Source of the DNA: Suillus spraguei
Lineage: Eukaryota > Basidiomycota > Agaricomycetes > Boletales > Suillaceae
Length of the DNA: 64,000 bases
Direction of reading: 5' to 3'
Assembly: GCA_016800925.1 (NCBI GenBank)
Contig: JABCPU010000075.1
Location: 153,479 to 217,478 of the forward strand
Made by a program: the position numbers and the translations under genes. How positions within the stretch are numbered: the stretch's first letter is position 1; the number at the start of each line of letters is the position of its first letter. Under the pieces are notes generated by a model, which was not told where the DNA came from, ran no database searches, and saw only the letters and a list, made by a program, of their open reading frames with translations. Shown piece after piece: positions 44,756 through 55,960 of this stretch.

Positions 44756-47030
44756 TTTTGCACTATGTCAAACTTTCCTGTTCATTACTTGATCATACAT
44801 ATACCTCTCATGCTGTTCGTGTAATCATTGCACCCAACCTTTGTACACCAATACTTCTTAGAGGACCATTCATTTAACATAATTGAATCATCATTGATCA
44901 TGAGCTACATACCTGCATTGTGAAAGGCACTAACTACAACTTGCTCCACCCACCCACAGTTGAGGACACGCCTGTGAAGCATGACCCATCTTGGGGACCG
45001 GAGTTGCTCTGGGCAAAAAAAAACATTATTGCAGAACTAAAGCACATCTTACCAGAACTAAACAAGATCATTGATGACGAATGCAAAATGGTTTAGGGTA
45101 CCAACATTGTTGGTGCCATACAAGCACATATTGACAGTTTGCTCTTTGACTCACAACTTAAACAACAGGATGAGGCAATCAAGGACAAATTTCATGACCA
45201 CTTCTCTGTGGACATCCTGCATAATGAATGCCTACCTTGCAATGTACTCTTCCATGTTCAATTAAAAATGCTTATAAGATTATACAGAAACAATCATACA
45301 ATTGTCCAAAGAAATACTGTACGGCATGGAAACATTATTAGATACGCACATTGAAAGTGGACGTTTGTGTCCCTCAGAGAGCAAGTTCTCATCGCCAGCC
45401 TTCATTATCCCAAAAGTGGACCCTACAGTCTTGCCACAATGGGTCAATGACTTCTGTCTCCTGAACTTAAACACTGTCCCAACAACCACCCACTCCCATG
45501 GATCGATGAAATCCTTAAGGATTGCGCTAAGGGTAAGTTTTTCGAAAAAATAGACATGACTAATGCCTTTCTTCAAACACAGGTCCATGCCAATGATATG
45601 AAATACCTAGCAGTACACACACTGTGGGGTAAGTATGAATGGACAGTAATGCACCTGTGGTACATCAGCAATGCATGACAGCTGCTCTCCACCACCTGAT
45701 TGGATGTATTTACCATGTCTACCCCAACAACATTATCATTTGGTCCCAAACACTGGAAGACCATGAGGAGAACATACAACAGGTGTTACTTGCGCTTCGG
45801 AATGCACATCTATACTGTTCACCTAAGAAAACATCACTGTTTCATATGGAAATTGACTTCTTAGGACATCACATCTCCGCACAGGGTATAGAGGCTGACA
45901 ATTCAAAGGTCGCTCACATTTTAGATTGGCCACAACCTCAATGCACTACATATGTTCAAAGCTTCCTGGGTATAGTAAGATATTTTGCTGATTACTTACC
46001 TGATGTCACACAGCACACATGGATTCTGACACCTCTGACAACAAAGGCAGCTGAACTGAACTTCCCACCCTAGAACCAGGAACATGCACTAGCCTTCCAG
46101 GCTATTAAAGACCTTGTTGTCAGCCCTTGTTGCCTAACAACCATCAATCACAATAACCCAGGAAATAACAAGGTCTTTATCACATGTGATACTTCTGATT
46201 TTACTACAGGTGCTGTACTCTCATGGGGACTCTCATGGGGACCATCACATGAATCCGCCCGACCTGTCGCTTTTGATTCAATACAGCTATGCACAGCACA
46301 ACTAAACTACCCTGTCCATGAGAAAGAACTTCTTGTGATTGTCCATGCATTAAAGAAATGGCAACTGGATTTGTTGGGTATGCACATTAATGTGTTTACT
46401 GACCATCATACACTACATAACTTTGAGACTCAATGAGACCTTTCACGCTGCCAGGCCCATTGGGTTGAATACATGTCCCAGTATGACATTACCATCAACT
46501 ACATCGGAGGGGAAGACAGCAGTGCGGCAGATGCACTATCCAGGTGAATGGACACTGCAACAGATGTCTGTGGGGCTCTACTCACCATCCAGGGTGATGC
46601 AAATCTACACACACAAATTATCAAGGGGTACAAGAATGATCCCTGGTGTAAGAAACTGAATGCATTACTAGGATCACTACTGGGTCTTTCCCGTGATGAC
46701 CATGGGTTTTTCCACATTGCTGATTGCATAGTTATCCCACATGTTGACAGACTACATGAACAACTTTTCCACACTGTACATGATGCTGCTGGACACTTTG
46801 GCACCAATAAGGTGTATGCCTTCTTGCGGGGATCCTACTACTGGCCAAATATGAGGTGTGACTTGGTCAACTCCTACATCCCTTCCTCTCCTGATTGTAT
46901 GCGTAACAAATCCAAAATGACCGCCATGGCAGGCCCACTTCACCCATTGTCAGTCCCAGATGCTCATGGTGACTCGGTGGCTATCAACTTCATTGTTACA
47001 AGAACACCTTCTTGCGCCCCTAATATCATT
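44756..47030 (+). pseudogene. Gypsy pol remnant: protease linker, RT, RNase H, integrase N-terminus
   Basis: Blocks in order: LCTPILLRGPF, ESGRLCPSESKFSSPAF, VNDFCLLNLNTV, KFFEKIDMTNAFLQTQVH, VYPNNIIIWSQTLEDHEENI in place of the catalytic YVDDI box, IDFLGHHISAQGIE, SFLGIVRYFADYLPDVTQ (RT thumb), FITCDTSDFTTGAVLS and NYPVHEKELLVIVHALKKW (RNase H), FTDHHTLHNFET, ADALSR, then HDAAGHFGTNKVYAFLRGSY and YWPNMRCDL (integrase HHCC). Frameshifts and stops occur throughout, and both catalytic Asp of the RT box read Asn. The text ends near AINFI, before the integrase core. Confidence 0.85.
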
Positions 47031-47039
47031 TTTCCTCCT

Positions 47040-47983
47040 ATGCATCGCCATCTACTCTTGTCATGACGAGGCCTCCATCCTTGTCCTCCGCTATCTTGTC
47101 TGGCTCGCCATTGTCACTCCTTACCTTGCCTACACTCATCTTCTCCATCACCTTCTGCCTCCTTCGTGCCTATACACACCTTTCGCGCTTCTCGTGCTTC
47201 AAGCACCTTCTCTGCGCTTCAACATGCATAATCCCCTAGTTCACAGGAACTCCCCATTGGCTCTCAAAGATATTCTGGTATCATCTTATGCCTTTTCCTT
47301 TTACCATTTACCTTTCTTGACTTGTGCATCGCCTCATTGGCTCGTACCATTTATACCTTCGGCTCCACACCTATGACTCCTTTTTGCAAATGTGTGCTTT
47401 CATTAGTTCATATGCCTCTGACTCATTCACGAGCATGTGTCCTCTTATTGGCTATCTGACTCCATACTTAATCTCACATATTACAGTGAACTATCTCCGT
47501 ATTATGTGAGTGAATGGACATGCATAATATCCCGTATGATACGGGCCAGTGGACCATGGGCCCATGGTAGAAATATCCTCATTTATGATGGATGGGCCAG
47601 GAGGAATATTATTCCCGATGATGGTGGGTGGGCCCATGCAAGGAATATGTAGAGTAGATGAGTGGGCTAATGTACATGAATATTTGATAGACGGATGGGC
47701 CAAGGTAGTTGGATATTAGGTAGATGGGTGTATTAAGGTAGATGTGTATCAGATAGACAGGTATGTGAAGGGCACTTGTTATCACATACACGGGTGGGCC
47801 CAGACACATATTAAATTAGATGGGTATTAGACAGGTGGGCCAAGAGTGTTATATAAATATTTATTAGACGGGTGGGCCAAGGGTGTTGTACAGTATATTA
47901 TGTATATTAGATGGGTGGGCCGAGGGTGGTATAAAATATAGATGGGTGGGCCCATGTGTATGATAATTGTAGACATGACGGAG
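47040..47983. repeat. Noncoding region with degenerate GATGGGTGGGCC repeats
   Basis: Positions 47040-47470 are C/T-rich with no family resemblance. From about 47540 to 47960 words of the type (A)GA(C/T)GGGTGGGCC(A/C) recur every 30-60 bases (for example near 47655, 47690, 47725, 47792, 47820, 47865, 47915 and 47942) with variable AT-rich filler. It may be a minisatellite or part of an unrecognised LTR. Confidence 0.5.
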
Positions 47984-48744
47984 TGTTAAGACCGTACTCA
48001 AAGGGTGAAAGATCCGAAGGGCTTTGGCCTCAGTTCGTGCACTGTGCCCCTTTCCTGAGTAATGCCCCTTATTTCAGAGGATAGGTATATGTCCGAAGAT
48101 CCAGAAGGAGTTGCGTGACAGATCCAGATGTCCGAAGGTATTGGATATGATATGTCCAAAGGTTATCCGGAACGTAGAGATGGAACAAGGATTAAGGCTA
48201 GTCTTAGAACGAGTTCCTAACTAGAAGCTAACAGAGGTAGACTATCTGAAGATAGAATCGGAGATATAGACTAAAGGAATCAATCCCAAGTCTCGGAAGA
48301 TGACTAGAGCTGGAAGTAACTCAAGTCTGGAGGAAAGGATGAGCAGAATCTAAGATTATATTCGGACTAAGGTTCTACAGAAATTTACAAGTGGTTTATA
48401 TACTGTAAGTAACTAGCATGGATAATCAACAAGTCCAGGACCGAGGGCTATGTACGATGTATAACAGAAGTCTATTAGTTAATGCACAGCAGATCAGTAA
48501 GCGCGAGTCAGAAATGAGACACAGGTAATGGATCAATAAGCAGGAAGGAAATATACACAGCCAGAATACCAGAGACAGGAGGATTGCCGAAAGGAGGTAG
48601 ACGCAGATGTCCACAAGGGAGTTAGAGTGCGAGAGAGAGAGGCTTTTGGATGGGTGGTCCGGACAGGATCTGTGGACCGGTGTAACGAACATATTGGCGC
48701 TGGGCTTAAAACCCCATATTTGACACTCGTCTCACGTCTACAGG

Positions 48745-49217
48745 TGTTACAATCGTACATGCCCCTATTCATTTTCTGCTTCCTTTACTTTGTATATTAT
48801 GTAACTTGACTCTGACTCATATGCTCAACGCATCTGTACTATAGTTGCCTTCCTTCTTTGGATATGCACTTACATTCTCACGTCTCTCTTGGTCCGTGCG
48901 CACATATTGGCCTATTTAAGCATGTTGCATTATGCTTGTATTCTTTACTTTAATCTTACTGGGTTTTACCTGGAACATCCTTCGCTTAGGTCTCCAACCT
49001 AAGTCATCTTGAATTGTCTCTAAGTCTAAGCACTCCTTAGTCTTAGTCTCTATTCTCATAGAACCTCTTAGACTTGTCTTTGAGGCTGAACCCTTGATCG
49101 TACTCGGAACGTGTTCCTAGTACTTTCACCTTGTCCTTCTCTGGACATTGTAGAACTTCCCAGCAGACCGTCAAGTGTCTTTTCACTGTCACTGGTGATG
49201 CCACCCCAGTCATAACA
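48745..49217 (+). repeat. 5' LTR of Gypsy element 1
   Basis: 473 bases with TGTTACAATCG and CAGTCATAACA ends. The terminal U5 variant (CACCCCAGTCATAACA) matches the inner LTR of element 2 (55460 end) rather than its own 3' LTR. Confidence 0.92.
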
Positions 49218-49346
49218 AAAGATTAAAGTCTTACCGAATTGTCAACTACCCAGTCTTTGACCCTGAACCCTGATAAGCCCTAATGGACAGCAAGACAGCG
49301 CATGTAGGCACCGAGAAAGTATAACTCACCAGACAAATCGCCAAAT

Positions 49347-50182
49347 ATGACGACTAAAGAATTTGAATACAAAATTGGTCAGCCAACCAGTTTCGATGGA
49401 GATCGCGACAATTCTCGCGAATTTATCCAGTCATGCAATCTATGCTTCGACATCAACAAAAAGCTTTACACCACCGACAAGCAGAAGATCATTTTCATAA
49501 CATCCTTCATGACCGAGAAGAATGCTAAATCCTGGAAAGAGCAATTTCTTGACTACGCTCAATCAACCAACACCTCTGGACAAAAGTTGGTTATGGGACA
49601 ATGGTGGATTGTATGAAAAGCTTCAAAGAAGCCTTCGACCCAGTGGATACCAAGGGAACCACACTCACGAAACTCAGGGACCTCAAACAAGGAAGTGGAG
49701 ATCTCCATACCTACATCGCTGACTTTGAGGCACTTGCAGCCAAGGCTCATATCACCGACAACGCAACGAAGATCCAATTTTTCCAAGATGGCCTGAATTG
49801 GGTCATCCTTACAAAGCTTTTCGTGCTAGGAGATGTCTCAGAAGTATTCCGAGACATTGTGCTGCAATGCGTTTCCATTGACAATTCCCATCATCGTCTT
49901 CAAGCCATGAGGACACGTCATGCTCCACAACAGAAGAAGAAGAACTATGGAAATGCACATTACACACCTAATCGTGATTCCAACGCAATGGTCGTAGATC
50001 GAATCTCTGACATGGAGAGATCCGAATGCATGAAGAAAGGACAATGCTTCAGATGCAAGAAGACAGGACACCGCATCCATAATTGTCCTGACAAAAAGAA
50101 GAAGACTCCACTCCGACAAGCCGAAGTCAAAGACAAAGAAGAAGACGAGGAAACAGTGAGGCGGATTGTAGAGGATTTTTGA
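49347..50182 (+). pseudogene. Gag of Gypsy element 1 with CCHC zinc knuckle
   Basis: The first frame (MTTKEFEYKIGQPTSFDGD ... WKEQFLDYAQ) stops at 49614-49616. The capsid continues in another frame from about 49585 (VGYGTMVDCMKSFKEAFDP, then LKQGSGDLHTYIADFEALA, HHRLQAMRTRHAPQQKKK) and reaches CFRCKKTGHRIHNC (50045-50087), a CX2CX4HX4C knuckle, ending at 50182. The same frame change at the same place occurs in element 2, so the break is ancestral to both copies or is a recoding site. Confidence 0.8.
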
Positions 50183-50622
50183 ATTGGAGAAACAAAGACT
50201 TGACGTATGTTTCTCCCAATATATTCCTAAGACTTGTACATGCTGTAGGTGAAAGAAAAGAACTTTGTGTCCCTATCACCCTTCACTCGCGTACTCGCTT
50301 GAAATCTGTCGACACCACCGCTGTTATTGACTCGGGCGCAGCAGGAACATTTATTTCCGAAGAGTTTGTGAAACTCCATCAAATCACACGACGAAAGCTC
50401 AAAACACCATTTCGAGTTACTACAGCAGATGGAACTCTTATCAAAGGAGGACCGATCACACACTACTGCCTCCTAGTAGTCAAAATTGATGAACGAACCA
50501 TGTATGGGAAATTCAATATCACCAAACTGGGAAGAAGAGATCAAATCCTTCTAGGGATTCCATGGTTACGCGCAATGAACCCAAGTATAGATTGGGCTGC
50601 TGAAACATTAACCCTCCCTTGA
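50179..50622 (+). CDS. Retropepsin-like aspartic protease region of Gypsy element 1
   Basis: An open frame of 147 residues contains VIDSGAAGTFISEEFV, the catalytic DSG box of retroviral-type proteases, and later LGIPWLRAMNPSIDW, the family's C-terminal block. It overlaps the end of the gag frame by four bases (ATGA) and ends in TGA at 50620-50622. In the functional element it should be part of a gag-pol polyprotein. Confidence 0.8.
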   Translation: MNWRNKDLTYVSPNIFLRLVHAVGERKELCVPITLHSRTRLKSVDTTAVIDSGAAGTFISEEFVKLHQITRRKLKTPFRVTTADGTLIKGGPITHYCLLVVKIDERTMYGKFNITKLGRRDQILLGIPWLRAMNPSIDWAAETLTLP

Positions 50623-50652
50623 ACAACGAAATCAGACAAAATTGAAATTGAC

Positions 50653-52373
50653 ATGGATATTGATCAGAAGAAGAATGGATTACCCCCAGTCTTCCATTGC
50701 CACCCCAGGAAATGGCAACACTCCCAACTTCCAAGATCCCTCATTACTCCTCATGTTCCTAAAGATCCTGAACCAGAAGTACAAATGCCACGTACTACAG
50801 ACCCTACTCCCCGTGTACAACTGCCACGAGCAGTATCACCAATTCCCTGCACAGAAAAATGCAAGAATGAATCCGAGCCCGAGTATTGGACCGGACCAGA
50901 ACCTATTGAGCAACGGCCAATAGAAGAACAGAAGTATGGGAAAAGAAAAGCAGAAGAAGAAATCCCTGGACGGGATACAAATGTACCGAAACTATCCAAG
51001 TTCTATGTTCCCCTGAAAACTCTTCAACCTACTCCCTCGGCTTCAATTGAAGAAATCCCTGATGAAGAAGAACCTGTGCCCTCGTTGATCCCAACAGAGG
51101 ATGATGATCAATTCAACACTATGCAAGATGTCTGGCATGAACCAGAAGTACGCGACATTTCCTCTTATGAGCTTGGAGACGGAGAATTCCTTGTGGAATA
51201 CGACACAAATGGAGTTAGTATGAGAATCATCGAAGAAGTATCCATGGATACACCTCTTACGCGAGATGGAACTTCCCGACTCAAACAACTCCCCAACTAC
51301 TCCACAATCTCCCTTCCTCCCCCGAAATATAGCAATAAAGCCCAGGAATTCGCTATGGACGAAAAAGAAAAGAAAAAGAAATCCTTTGAAGAATTGGTCC
51401 CAGAATATCTGCACGATTTTGCGGACGTCTTTGCTAAAGACAGGCTGAACAAATTACCCCCGAACGTCCTGGTATTGATCATCGGATCAATACTAAACCC
51501 AGTTTTATTCCTCGCACGTCCAAGGTTTACCCGCTATCGGAAAAAGAATGCACTGCCGTCAAAACGTTTATTGATGAAAACGTTGCAAAAGGATTCATCT
51601 CAGAATCGAAATCACCCCAAGCTAGTGGCTTTTTCTTTGTGTGAAAGAAGAGTGGAGAATTGCGTCCCTGTCAGGATTATCGATACATCAATGATTGGAC
51701 AGTCAAAAACGCTTATCCGCTCCCACTCCCTGTTTCCCTCATCGCATGCCTTCACAATGCACAGTTCTTTACGAAAATGGATATTCGGTCTGGTTATAAC
51801 AATATTCGCATCCATCCCGATAATCGCTGGAAAGCTGCTTTTACTATGGAATTTGGCCTCTTTGAACCGAACGTCATGTTCTTTGGTCTTTGTAATTCCC
51901 CGGCAACTTTCCAAGCATACATGAATCGTACCTTTCAGCAAGAAATCAACGAAGGATGGATGGTTATCTATATGGACAATATCCTGATTTTCTCCACAAC
52001 TATGGCAGAACATCGCGAACGAACAAGACGGGTTTTGATGAAGATACGACAGGAACATTTCATTTGTTCTTGAAACCGGAGAAATGTACCTTCGATGCAG
52101 AAGAAGTGGAATACCTCGGAATGATAATTCGGCCCGGACAAGTTGCTATGGACACCGCCAAGACCAAAGGAATCGCTGAATGGCCAATTCCAAAATCTGT
52201 AAAAGATGTTCGGTCATTCCTTGGGTTTTGCAACTTCTACCAAACGATCATCTCCCACTACTCTGACATTGCTCGACCCCTTATCGATTTAATGAAGAAG
52301 GATAAGGCCTTTGATTGGTCAACCGAATGTATGGACACCTTCAAAGAACTGAAACGACGCTTCACATCCTAAC
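50653..52373 (+). pseudogene. Linker and reverse transcriptase of Gypsy element 1
   Basis: A linker rich in Pro, Glu and Lys (50653-51420) leads to LNKLPP, after which the RT frame shifts. RT blocks: RPCQDYRYINDWTVKNAYPL, FFTKMDIRSGYNNIRIHPD, FGLCNSPATFQAYMN, VIYMDNILIFST. The catalytic box reads YMDN where element 2 keeps YMDD. Another frameshift at about 52060 separates these from KPEKCTFDAEEVEYLGM and the RT thumb VKDVRSFLGFCNFYQ. A stop (TAA, 52371-52373) follows RRFTS. Confidence 0.85.
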
Positions 52374-53262
52374 CAGTACTCCGTAACCCTGATCCTTCCC
52401 GACAATTTGCTATTGCTACCGACGCTTCACTTGTAGCAACTGGAGGAGTTCTCTTGCAGACTGATGAGAATGGTGTATACCACCCATGCGCATATCTCTC
52501 ACAATCCTTGAACCCCGCAGAATGCAATTACCAGATCTTTGATCAGGAACTCCTTGCCGTAATCCGGGCATTGAATGAATGGCATCATTATCTTGAAGGA
52601 AACCCACACCCCATCCTGGTATTCACCGACCACAAGAACCTTCTGTACTTTCAAAGTGCACAGAAGCTTACCCGTCGCCAAGCACATTGGCAACTGATTC
52701 TGTCTATTTATGACATTGAACTGCATCATGTTGCAGGTACTAAATTAGCCGTACCTGATGCACTATCTTGCCAGCCCGACTATGACTCTGGCAAAGACAA
52801 TAATGAGGACCAGACTCTTCTCCCTGACACTCTATTTGTTCGTCTTATTGACACCGACCTACAGGATGTGTTGTCATCCTCTGACCCCCTTGACGACCCT
52901 GTCTTCAAGACAGCATCCAATGCCCTTGATGGCATATGCCTTCCACCTATGAAGTCAGCACTCTCTGACTGGAAGATTGAGGAGAACATCCTTTATTTTA
53001 AGAATTGTACCTACATTCCACCGGCACATCGTCCCGATATCTTGCGAAGATATTGATATCATGATCATCCTACCATGGGACATCCGGTAGATTCAAAACT
53101 GAAGAACTCGTCAAACGAGAAGCCTGGTGGCCCGCTATGGGCTCTTACATTCGAAAATACGTCGAGGGTTGTGCCCTTTGTCAGCAAATGAAAGCCGATA
53201 CACATCCTGTTCGACCCCCACTTGCCCCAATATCCTCCTCCGTGACTCGCCCTTTCTCTCAA
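52374..53262 (+). pseudogene. RNase H and integrase zinc-binding remnant of Gypsy element 1
   Basis: RNase H blocks: [51 protein letters not shown], and the tether HHVAGTKLAVPDALS. The integrase HHCC region follows with a stop after DILRRY at about 53056 and then HPTMGHPVDSK and YIRKYVEGCALCQQMKADTH. At about 53260 the text jumps from RPFSQ directly to the last residues of the integrase tail (EDTHREIMNGSQKRT): roughly 1.07 kb with the DDE core and chromodomain-like end is deleted relative to element 2. Confidence 0.85.
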
Positions 53263-53415
53263 GAGGATACTCATCGGGAGATAATGAATGGCTCCCAGAA
53301 AAGAACTTGAAGAACTCTGCTCGAATCCTAAATGCTTATAAGAAGCAACATTCCCTCTGATTATTCTTCAGTCAATCAAACCGCACCAGCACTTGATCAA
53401 CTAAAGCCGCTCTAA

Positions 53416-54888
53416 ATGTCTTTCCCCACTGCATACATCACCCCCGTCACTATTACCAACAATGACTCTAACTCCGACGCAGATAACTACAGAACCCTTG
53501 CCACTGAAATCAACAACACCTCCTACATTGAAGCCACCCTTCTATGTGAAGGACATGCTCTTGAAATTGAGAGAATCCTCACTGCAAGAGGCGCCTTCCC
53601 CGCCTTACTCCTCGTCAACATCATTCACACCACCGCTCTCTTCGAAGCTACTGCCAACGAAACCACAGAAATTATGTATCGTCAGCGCTTCCTACATCTG
53701 CAAAAATGCATTCGTTCTTATGCTATGCTGCTGCTTCCCAGTTCTTTTAAAAGTGATGTTGAAGAGGCTATTCACATCGTGGCCGAACACCGAGCAGGTG
53801 TTGCTCAACCTCCCTCTCCGCAAAGAGATACGAACCCACTTCCTATCCCTCCACCCTCTTCTTCGCACGTTTATTCTAGTCTTGATGCCTTTACTGGCTT
53901 ATGCATGGCTGTCCAGGAGATTGGACAGCTCACCAATGCAGTTGTCGAAACTATCCAGCAATCGGTCGCTGAAACAAGAGCAGCCAGAAATTTAGTCGAA
54001 GAAGCCATTACCGACTTAAAGCAAACACAAGTGGACCTTGCTTCTCCACGAACCCCATCTCCTATTGAACGACCAACTTCATCACCCCCCGCCGCAATCA
54101 CCCATGATCACCCCGCATGGTTATATGAACCTTGCACAGAAGAACAGTGCGAGGCCACAAAAATATTAGGAGTCCCTGTCACTGAGCTGGTAGCACTTGG
54201 CCCTCAACTCCGTGACCTCCATATTCATCCCCCCATGTCCATTCCATCATCATTTGGCCCAATGAATCCCGTTTCGCCAGTCTTAGTAAAGGACTTTGGC
54301 ATAACATCCCCTTCCTCCTCTAACAAACTCCTTGCAGTTGCTGAACGAGCAACTACTCCTGATCTCCCAACATCGGCATACACTCTCACTACTAAACAAC
54401 AAGCGCAGCTCAGACACGACTATGCCTTCGCTTTAAGTCGTATGGCGCGACGGAAGGGAAAGAAGCGTACCAGATCCACTAGCCCCAAACCCATTATCTC
54501 GCCGTCACCGTTATGCATGTCCACCTCTAACACTGATGAGAATATGAAGTGTCGGGTCTGCGATATCACCGGGCATCGGCAAAAGAATTGCCCCAACTAC
54601 CAGTGCCAAATTTGTCTGCGACATGCTCCTACCCATCTTTCTATCTACTGTCCCCAGAGAGTCAGGACTCCTCCATTTGCGTTAACTTGGAAGGATGACG
54701 GGTTCTACGACGTGCTTCATACTTGGGAAGGACAGCTTGCCGATGAACGAATTCAAGCAGAGAAGAGAAGGGATTCTAAACGATGCGCCGGTGCTGAAGA
54801 AGCCGCGTATATGAGGAGTGGATCCTTTGCTGATGAGGATTACGAGTATAGCGATGATCCTATTTACTATGAGAACCAGGACGAGTAA
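53416..54888 (+). CDS. Third ORF of the Gypsy element: 490-residue protein with two zinc knuckles
   Basis: An uninterrupted frame lies between the integrase end and the polypurine tract/3' LTR. Residues ~1-140 are helical and polar (MSFPTAYITPVTITNND, ALEIERILTARGAFPALLLV, RFLHLQKCIRSYAMLLLP). A central coiled-coil-like part follows (VQEIGQLTNAVVETIQQSVA, RAARNLVEEAITDLKQTQVD), then a Pro/Ser-rich linker, a basic stretch RMARRKGKKRTRSTSPKP at ~355-372, a CX2CX4HX4C knuckle (CRVCDITGHRQKNC, from residue ~379), a second Cys/His motif (CQICLRHAPTHLSIYC, from ~396), and an acidic tail (EDYEYSDDPIYYENQDE). There is no signal peptide or membrane helix, so it is not envelope-like. It resembles a second nucleocapsid-type protein. 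The element 2 counterpart is broken. Confidence 0.85.
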   Translation: MSFPTAYITPVTITNNDSNSDADNYRTLATEINNTSYIEATLLCEGHALEIERILTARGAFPALLLVNIIHTTALFEATANETTEIMYRQRFLHLQKCIRSYAMLLLPSSFKSDVEEAIHIVAEHRAGVAQPPSPQRDTNPLPIPPPSSSHVYSSLDAFTGLCMAVQEIGQLTNAVVETIQQSVAETRAARNLVEEAITDLKQTQVDLASPRTPSPIERPTSSPPAAITHDHPAWLYEPCTEEQCEATKILGVPVTELVALGPQLRDLHIHPPMSIPSSFGPMNPVSPVLVKDFGITSPSSSNKLLAVAERATTPDLPTSAYTLTTKQQAQLRHDYAFALSRMARRKGKKRTRSTSPKPIISPSPLCMSTSNTDENMKCRVCDITGHRQKNCPNYQCQICLRHAPTHLSIYCPQRVRTPPFALTWKDDGFYDVLHTWEGQLADERIQAEKRRDSKRCAGAEEAAYMRSGSFADEDYEYSDDPIYYENQDE

Positions 54889-54920
54889 AGTCGGTGACTT
54901 TACGTGTAAAATGGGGGTAA

Positions 54921-55394
54921 TGTTACAATCGTACGTGCCCCTATTCATTTTCTGCCTCCTTTACTTTGTATATTACATAACTTGACTCTGACTCATATGC
55001 TCAATGCATCTGTACTATAGTTGCCTTCCTTCTTTGGATATGCACTTACATTCTCACGTCTCTCTTGGTCCGTGTGCACATATTGGCCTATTTAAGCATG
55101 TTGCATTACGCTTGTATTCTTTACTTTAATCTTACTGGGTTTTACCTGGAACATCCTTCGCTTAGGTCTCCAACCTAAGTCGTCTTGAATCGTCTCTAAG
55201 TCTAAGCACTCCTTAGTCTTAGTCTCTATTCTCGTAGAACCTCTTAGACTTGTCTTTGAGGCTGAACCCTTGATCGTACTTGGAACGCATTCCTAGTACT
55301 TTCACCTTGTCCTTCTCTGGACATTGTAGAACTTCCCAGCAGACCATCAAGTGTCTTTTCACTGTCGCTGGTGACGCCATCCCAGTTCGTAACA
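54921..55394 (+). repeat. 3' LTR of Gypsy element 1
   Basis: 474 bases. The U3 part is nearly identical to the inner LTR of element 2, whereas its U5 end (CATCCCAGTTCGTAACA) matches the outer LTR of element 2 (62566 end). This mosaic marks a recombination junction. Confidence 0.9.
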
Positions 55395-55459
55395 GTCGTG
55401 GGATGCCGCCAGTTACTGCTAAAGGGGTAAGAATGCCATGGACTAGTGGTAACTCCTGT
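55395..55459 (+). other. Inverted 65-base spacer derived from TGTAA/TTACA copy C
   Basis: It reads like copy B around 43692-43752 (GTCGTGGGATGCCGCCAGTT ... GGTAACTCCTGT) on the plus strand, whereas the rest of copy C lies on the minus strand. Its ends GTCGT and CCTGT are complements of ACGAC and ACAGG, the flanks at 63040-63044 and 48740-48744. Confidence 0.93.
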
Positions 55460-55928
55460 TGTTACGACTGGGGTGGCGTCACCAGTGACAGTGAAAAGAC
55501 ACTGATGGTCTGCTGGGAAGTTCTACAATGTCCAGAGAAGGACAAGGTGAAAGTACAGGAATGCGTTCCAAGTACGATCAAGGGTTCAGCCTCAAAGACA
55601 AGTCTAAGAGGTTCTACGAGAATAGAGACTAAGACTAAGGAGTGCTTAGACTTAGAGACGATTCAAGACGACTTAGGTTGGAGACCTAAGCGAAGGATGT
55701 TCCAGGTAAAACCCAGTAAGATTAAAGTAAAGAATACAAGGTAATGCAACATGCTTAAATAGGCCAATATGTGCACACGGACCAAGAGAGACGTGAGAAT
55801 GTAAGTGCATATCCAAAGAAGGAAGGCAACTATAGTACAGATGCATTGAGCATATGAGTCAGAGTCAGTTATGTAATATACAAAGTAAAGGAGGCAGAAA
55901 ATGAATAGGGGCACGTACGATTGTAACA
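55460..55928 (-). repeat. Inner (3') LTR of Gypsy element 2
   Basis: 469 bases. The U5 end at 55460 (complement CACCCCAGTCGTAACA) matches the outer LTR of element 1. The U3 part is almost identical to the facing LTR 54921-55394. Confidence 0.9.
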
Positions 55929-55960
55929 TTACCCCCATTTTACACGTAAAGTCACCGACT

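Larger units (their letters stand above)
42126..47030 (+). mobile_element. Decayed Ty3/Gypsy retrotransposon, host of two later insertions
   Basis: Gag, zinc knuckle, protease-linker, reverse transcriptase, RNase H and integrase zinc-binding parts appear in the right order on the plus strand. The chain is interrupted by the TGTAA/TTACA element at 42862-43808 and by a Tc1-like fragment at 44210-44755. The integrase core and C-terminus are missing after about 47010. Paired LTRs were not found. It is clearly a different family from the pair at 48745-63039. Confidence 0.85.
48745..55394 (+). mobile_element. Gypsy LTR retrotransposon, element 1 (plus), internally deleted
   Basis: 5' LTR 48745-49217 and 3' LTR 54921-55394 enclose gag, protease, RT-RNase H, a truncated integrase and an extra ORF. 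A polypurine tract (AATGGGGGTAA) directly precedes the 3' LTR. The left flank is ACAGG (48740-48744), but the right flank is GTCGT, the complement of the duplication belonging to the other element's outer end. LTRs differ at roughly 18 sites, nearly all transitions and many at CpG. Confidence 0.93.

Noticed and set aside
50751..51414. Long minus-strand frames inside the Gypsy linker and RT region (and their mirror images in element 2)
   Set aside because: They are antisense shadows of the purine-rich, Glu/Lys-rich pol linker; composition explains the open frames.
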